64,000 nt of DNA from Pandoraea anapnoica. GTDB taxonomy: Bacteria; Pseudomonadota; Gammaproteobacteria; Burkholderiales; Burkholderiaceae. Shown here piece after piece: positions 62,920 to 64,000 of the stretch. Position 1 is the stretch's first letter; every line of letters starts with the position of its first letter. The notes under the pieces are model-generated. The model was not told where the DNA came from. It did not search any database and was given only the letters and a program-made list of their open reading frames with translations. The stretch is taken from contig NZ_CABPSP010000017.1 in NCBI RefSeq assembly GCF_902459765.1, forward strand, positions 62,001-126,000. Direction: 5' to 3'. Both the position numbers and the translations under genes were made by a program.

Positions 62920-63327
62920 ATGTCGTACAGCAAGGAAGTTCTGGATCACTACGAAAACCCGCGTAACGTCGGTTCGTTCGAGAAGGGCGACGACGCCGTT
63001 GGTACGGGCATGGTCGGCGCACCGGCCTGCGGCGACGTGATGAAGCTGCAGATCCGCGTGAACGAAGCCGGCGTGATCGAAGACGCCAAGTTCAAGACCT
63101 ACGGCTGCGGATCGGCGATTGCGTCGTCGTCGCTGGTGACAGAGTGGGTCAAGGGCAAGACGCTGGATCAGGCGCTCGAAATCAAGAACACCGAAATCGC
63201 GCAAGAACTGGCCCTGCCGCCGGTGAAGATTCACTGCTCGATTCTGGCGGAAGACGCCATTAAGGCGGCCGTGGCCGACTACAAGCAGAAGCACGGCCAG
63301 TCGGCCGATGCGGCCCAGGCTGCGTAA
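62920..63327 (+). CDS. iscU: Fe-S cluster scaffold IscU
   Basis: Scaffold on which [2Fe-2S] clusters are assembled, 135 residues. Ligands Cys37 (PACGD, with Asp39), Cys63 (YGCGSA) and Cys106 (HCSILAED) are conserved, as is the HscA-recognition motif LPPVK (99-103). AAGGAG precedes the ATG. C-terminal tail Ala/Gln-rich. Confidence 0.98.
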   Translation: MSYSKEVLDHYENPRNVGSFEKGDDAVGTGMVGAPACGDVMKLQIRVNEAGVIEDAKFKTYGCGSAIASSSLVTEWVKGKTLDQALEIKNTEIAQELALPPVKIHCSILAEDAIKAAVADYKQKHGQSADAAQAA

Positions 63328-63356
63328 GCGGCGCGACGAATAAGGAATCAGGCAAG

Positions 63357-63680
63357 ATGGCCGTTACATTGACCGAGAAGGCCGCGCAGCACGTTACGCG
63401 TTATCTGACGCGGCGCGGCAAGGGCGTGGGCCTGCGGCTGGGCGTGAAGACGACCGGCTGCTCGGGCCTGGCCTACAAGCTGGAGTACGCCGACGACGTG
63501 GCGGGCGAGGACACGGTCTTCGAAAGCCACGGCGTGAAGGTGATCGTCGATCCGAAGAGTCTGCCGTACATCGACGGCACCGAGCTGGACTTCGCGCGCG
63601 AAGGCCTGAACGAAGGATTCCGCTTCAACAATCCGAACGTCAAGGACGAGTGCGGCTGCGGTGAGTCGTTCCGCGTCTGA
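63357..63680 (+). CDS. iscA: Fe-S assembly protein IscA
   Basis: A-type carrier, 107 residues. The three metal-binding cysteines are Cys35 (TGCSGLAY), Cys99 and Cys101 (ECGCGESF). Receives clusters from the scaffold or delivers iron. Its last 20 bp overlap the start of the next frame. Confidence 0.98.
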   Translation: MAVTLTEKAAQHVTRYLTRRGKGVGLRLGVKTTGCSGLAYKLEYADDVAGEDTVFESHGVKVIVDPKSLPYIDGTELDFAREGLNEGFRFNNPNVKDECGCGESFRV

Positions 63681-63891
63681 CGCTGCACCGCTGCGCGAGA
63701 TCATCGGTTTTCGGCAAGACGACGAAGGCCAGTGGGTCGCGCGACTGGCATGCGGGCATGGGCAACATGTCCGGCATCTCCCTCCGTGGCAGATCCGGAC
63801 ATGGACGCAAAGCCCGGAAGGCCGCGAAGCGATGCTGGGCAGCGAGTTGCCGTGCCGCAAATGCGAGCGCGGCGAGCCGGTCGACGAATGA
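63661..63891 (+). CDS. DUF3565 protein in the isc operon
   Basis: 76 residues starting at GTG 63661, overlapping iscA by 20 bp. The compact domain [32 protein letters not shown] and CRKCERGEP match DUF3565, with Cys-Gly-His, a His and CxxC that look like a zinc- or iron-binding site (CGHGQH; CRKC). No role established. Translational overlap suggests a link to cluster assembly. Followed by a strong terminator. Confidence 0.78.
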   Translation: MSRSASDAAPLREIIGFRQDDEGQWVARLACGHGQHVRHLPPWQIRTWTQSPEGREAMLGSELPCRKCERGEPVDE

Positions 63892-63938
63892 AGCAGGGGT
63901 CGGTCTGGCGAGCTGGGCGTAGTAGCGTAGGCAACAAG

Positions 63939-63960
63939 GCGGCGCGAGCCGCTTTTTTTA
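63939..63960 (+). terminator. Terminator within the isc gene string
   Basis: GCGGC-GCGA-GCCGC followed by seven T residues. It lies after the DUF3565 gene and before the apparent hscB start, so iscRSUA and hscBA-fdx would be partly uncoupled. Confidence 0.88.
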
Positions 63961-63986
63961 CGGGCCGAATGTGAGCCCAGAGCGCG

Positions 63987-64000
63987 ATGAGTGCATTGAC
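63987..64000 (+). CDS. Possible start of the next gene (hscB expected), cut by window edge
   Basis: An ATG at 63987 opens a frame M-S-A-L at the window edge. Gene order in proteobacterial isc operons predicts hscB here, but 14 bases are too few for identification. Confidence 0.3.

Overview
The window is a stretch of chromosome from a high-GC Gram-negative bacterium. I read it as a beta-proteobacterium of the order Burkholderiales, family Burkholderiaceae, possibly Pandoraea or a close relative. This is inferred from the housekeeping set: a PhaZ-type intracellular PHB depolymerase, the uvrB / LMW-phosphatase / iscR-iscS-iscU-iscA order, a Gcr-type 'SpecificRecomb' membrane protein, DUF1841, DUF2322, DUF2917 and DUF3565 proteins, and an RsxB with a long C-terminal tail. 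The genus cannot be fixed without a database search. I see no rRNA, tRNA, CRISPR array, insertion sequence or prophage.

Layout. 0-3 kb: an ATP-binding subunit (cut by the window edge) and a permease of an Fbp-type Fe(III) ABC transporter, transcribed divergently from a shared inverted-repeat control region. 3.6-10.6 kb: a catabolic cluster with a LysR regulator, a periplasmic binding protein, an aconitase-family enzyme whose small-subunit domain precedes the large-subunit domain, and two class III CoA-transferase family proteins. This is the least conventional unit here. 10.7-20 kb: a lipoprotein, SOS-regulated dinB, an MgtC-like protein, photolyase, a urea transporter, glnS and small membrane proteins. 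20.5-30.2 kb: ElaA-type acetyltransferase, the ABC-F protein Uup, and parE and parC separated by a DUF4399 protein and a lytic transglycosylase. An inverted pair of DnaA boxes lies just ahead of parE.

30.2-38.5 kb: a LysR / MFS divergent pair, then a leftward string RidA, aminotransferase, EamA exporter, VOC protein and DUF2917 facing a MocR regulator, with a repeated operator between them. 38.5-50.4 kb: htpG with a sigma-32 promoter, ubiC, a hypoxanthine/uracil-type DNA glycosylase, a spermidine-synthase-like protein, BenE, a MoxR / CoxE-like VWA pair, two monohaem cytochromes c, DUF1841, an EamA transporter and a RutE-like nitroreductase. 50.5-58.7 kb: nth with an orphan rsxB, a TetR regulator sharing its control region, phaZ, tyrB, uvrB and an LMW phosphatase. 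58.9-64 kb: the Gcr-like membrane protein and the isc operon (iscR, iscS, iscU, iscA, DUF3565), with a terminator before what looks like the first codons of hscB.

Most gene ends are marked by clear stem-loop terminators, several of them shared by convergent genes. Several control sites can be read directly: a LexA box at dinB, two IscR type 1 boxes over the iscR promoter, a MocR-type operator, a TetR-type operator over rsxB/tetR and a heat-shock promoter at htpG.
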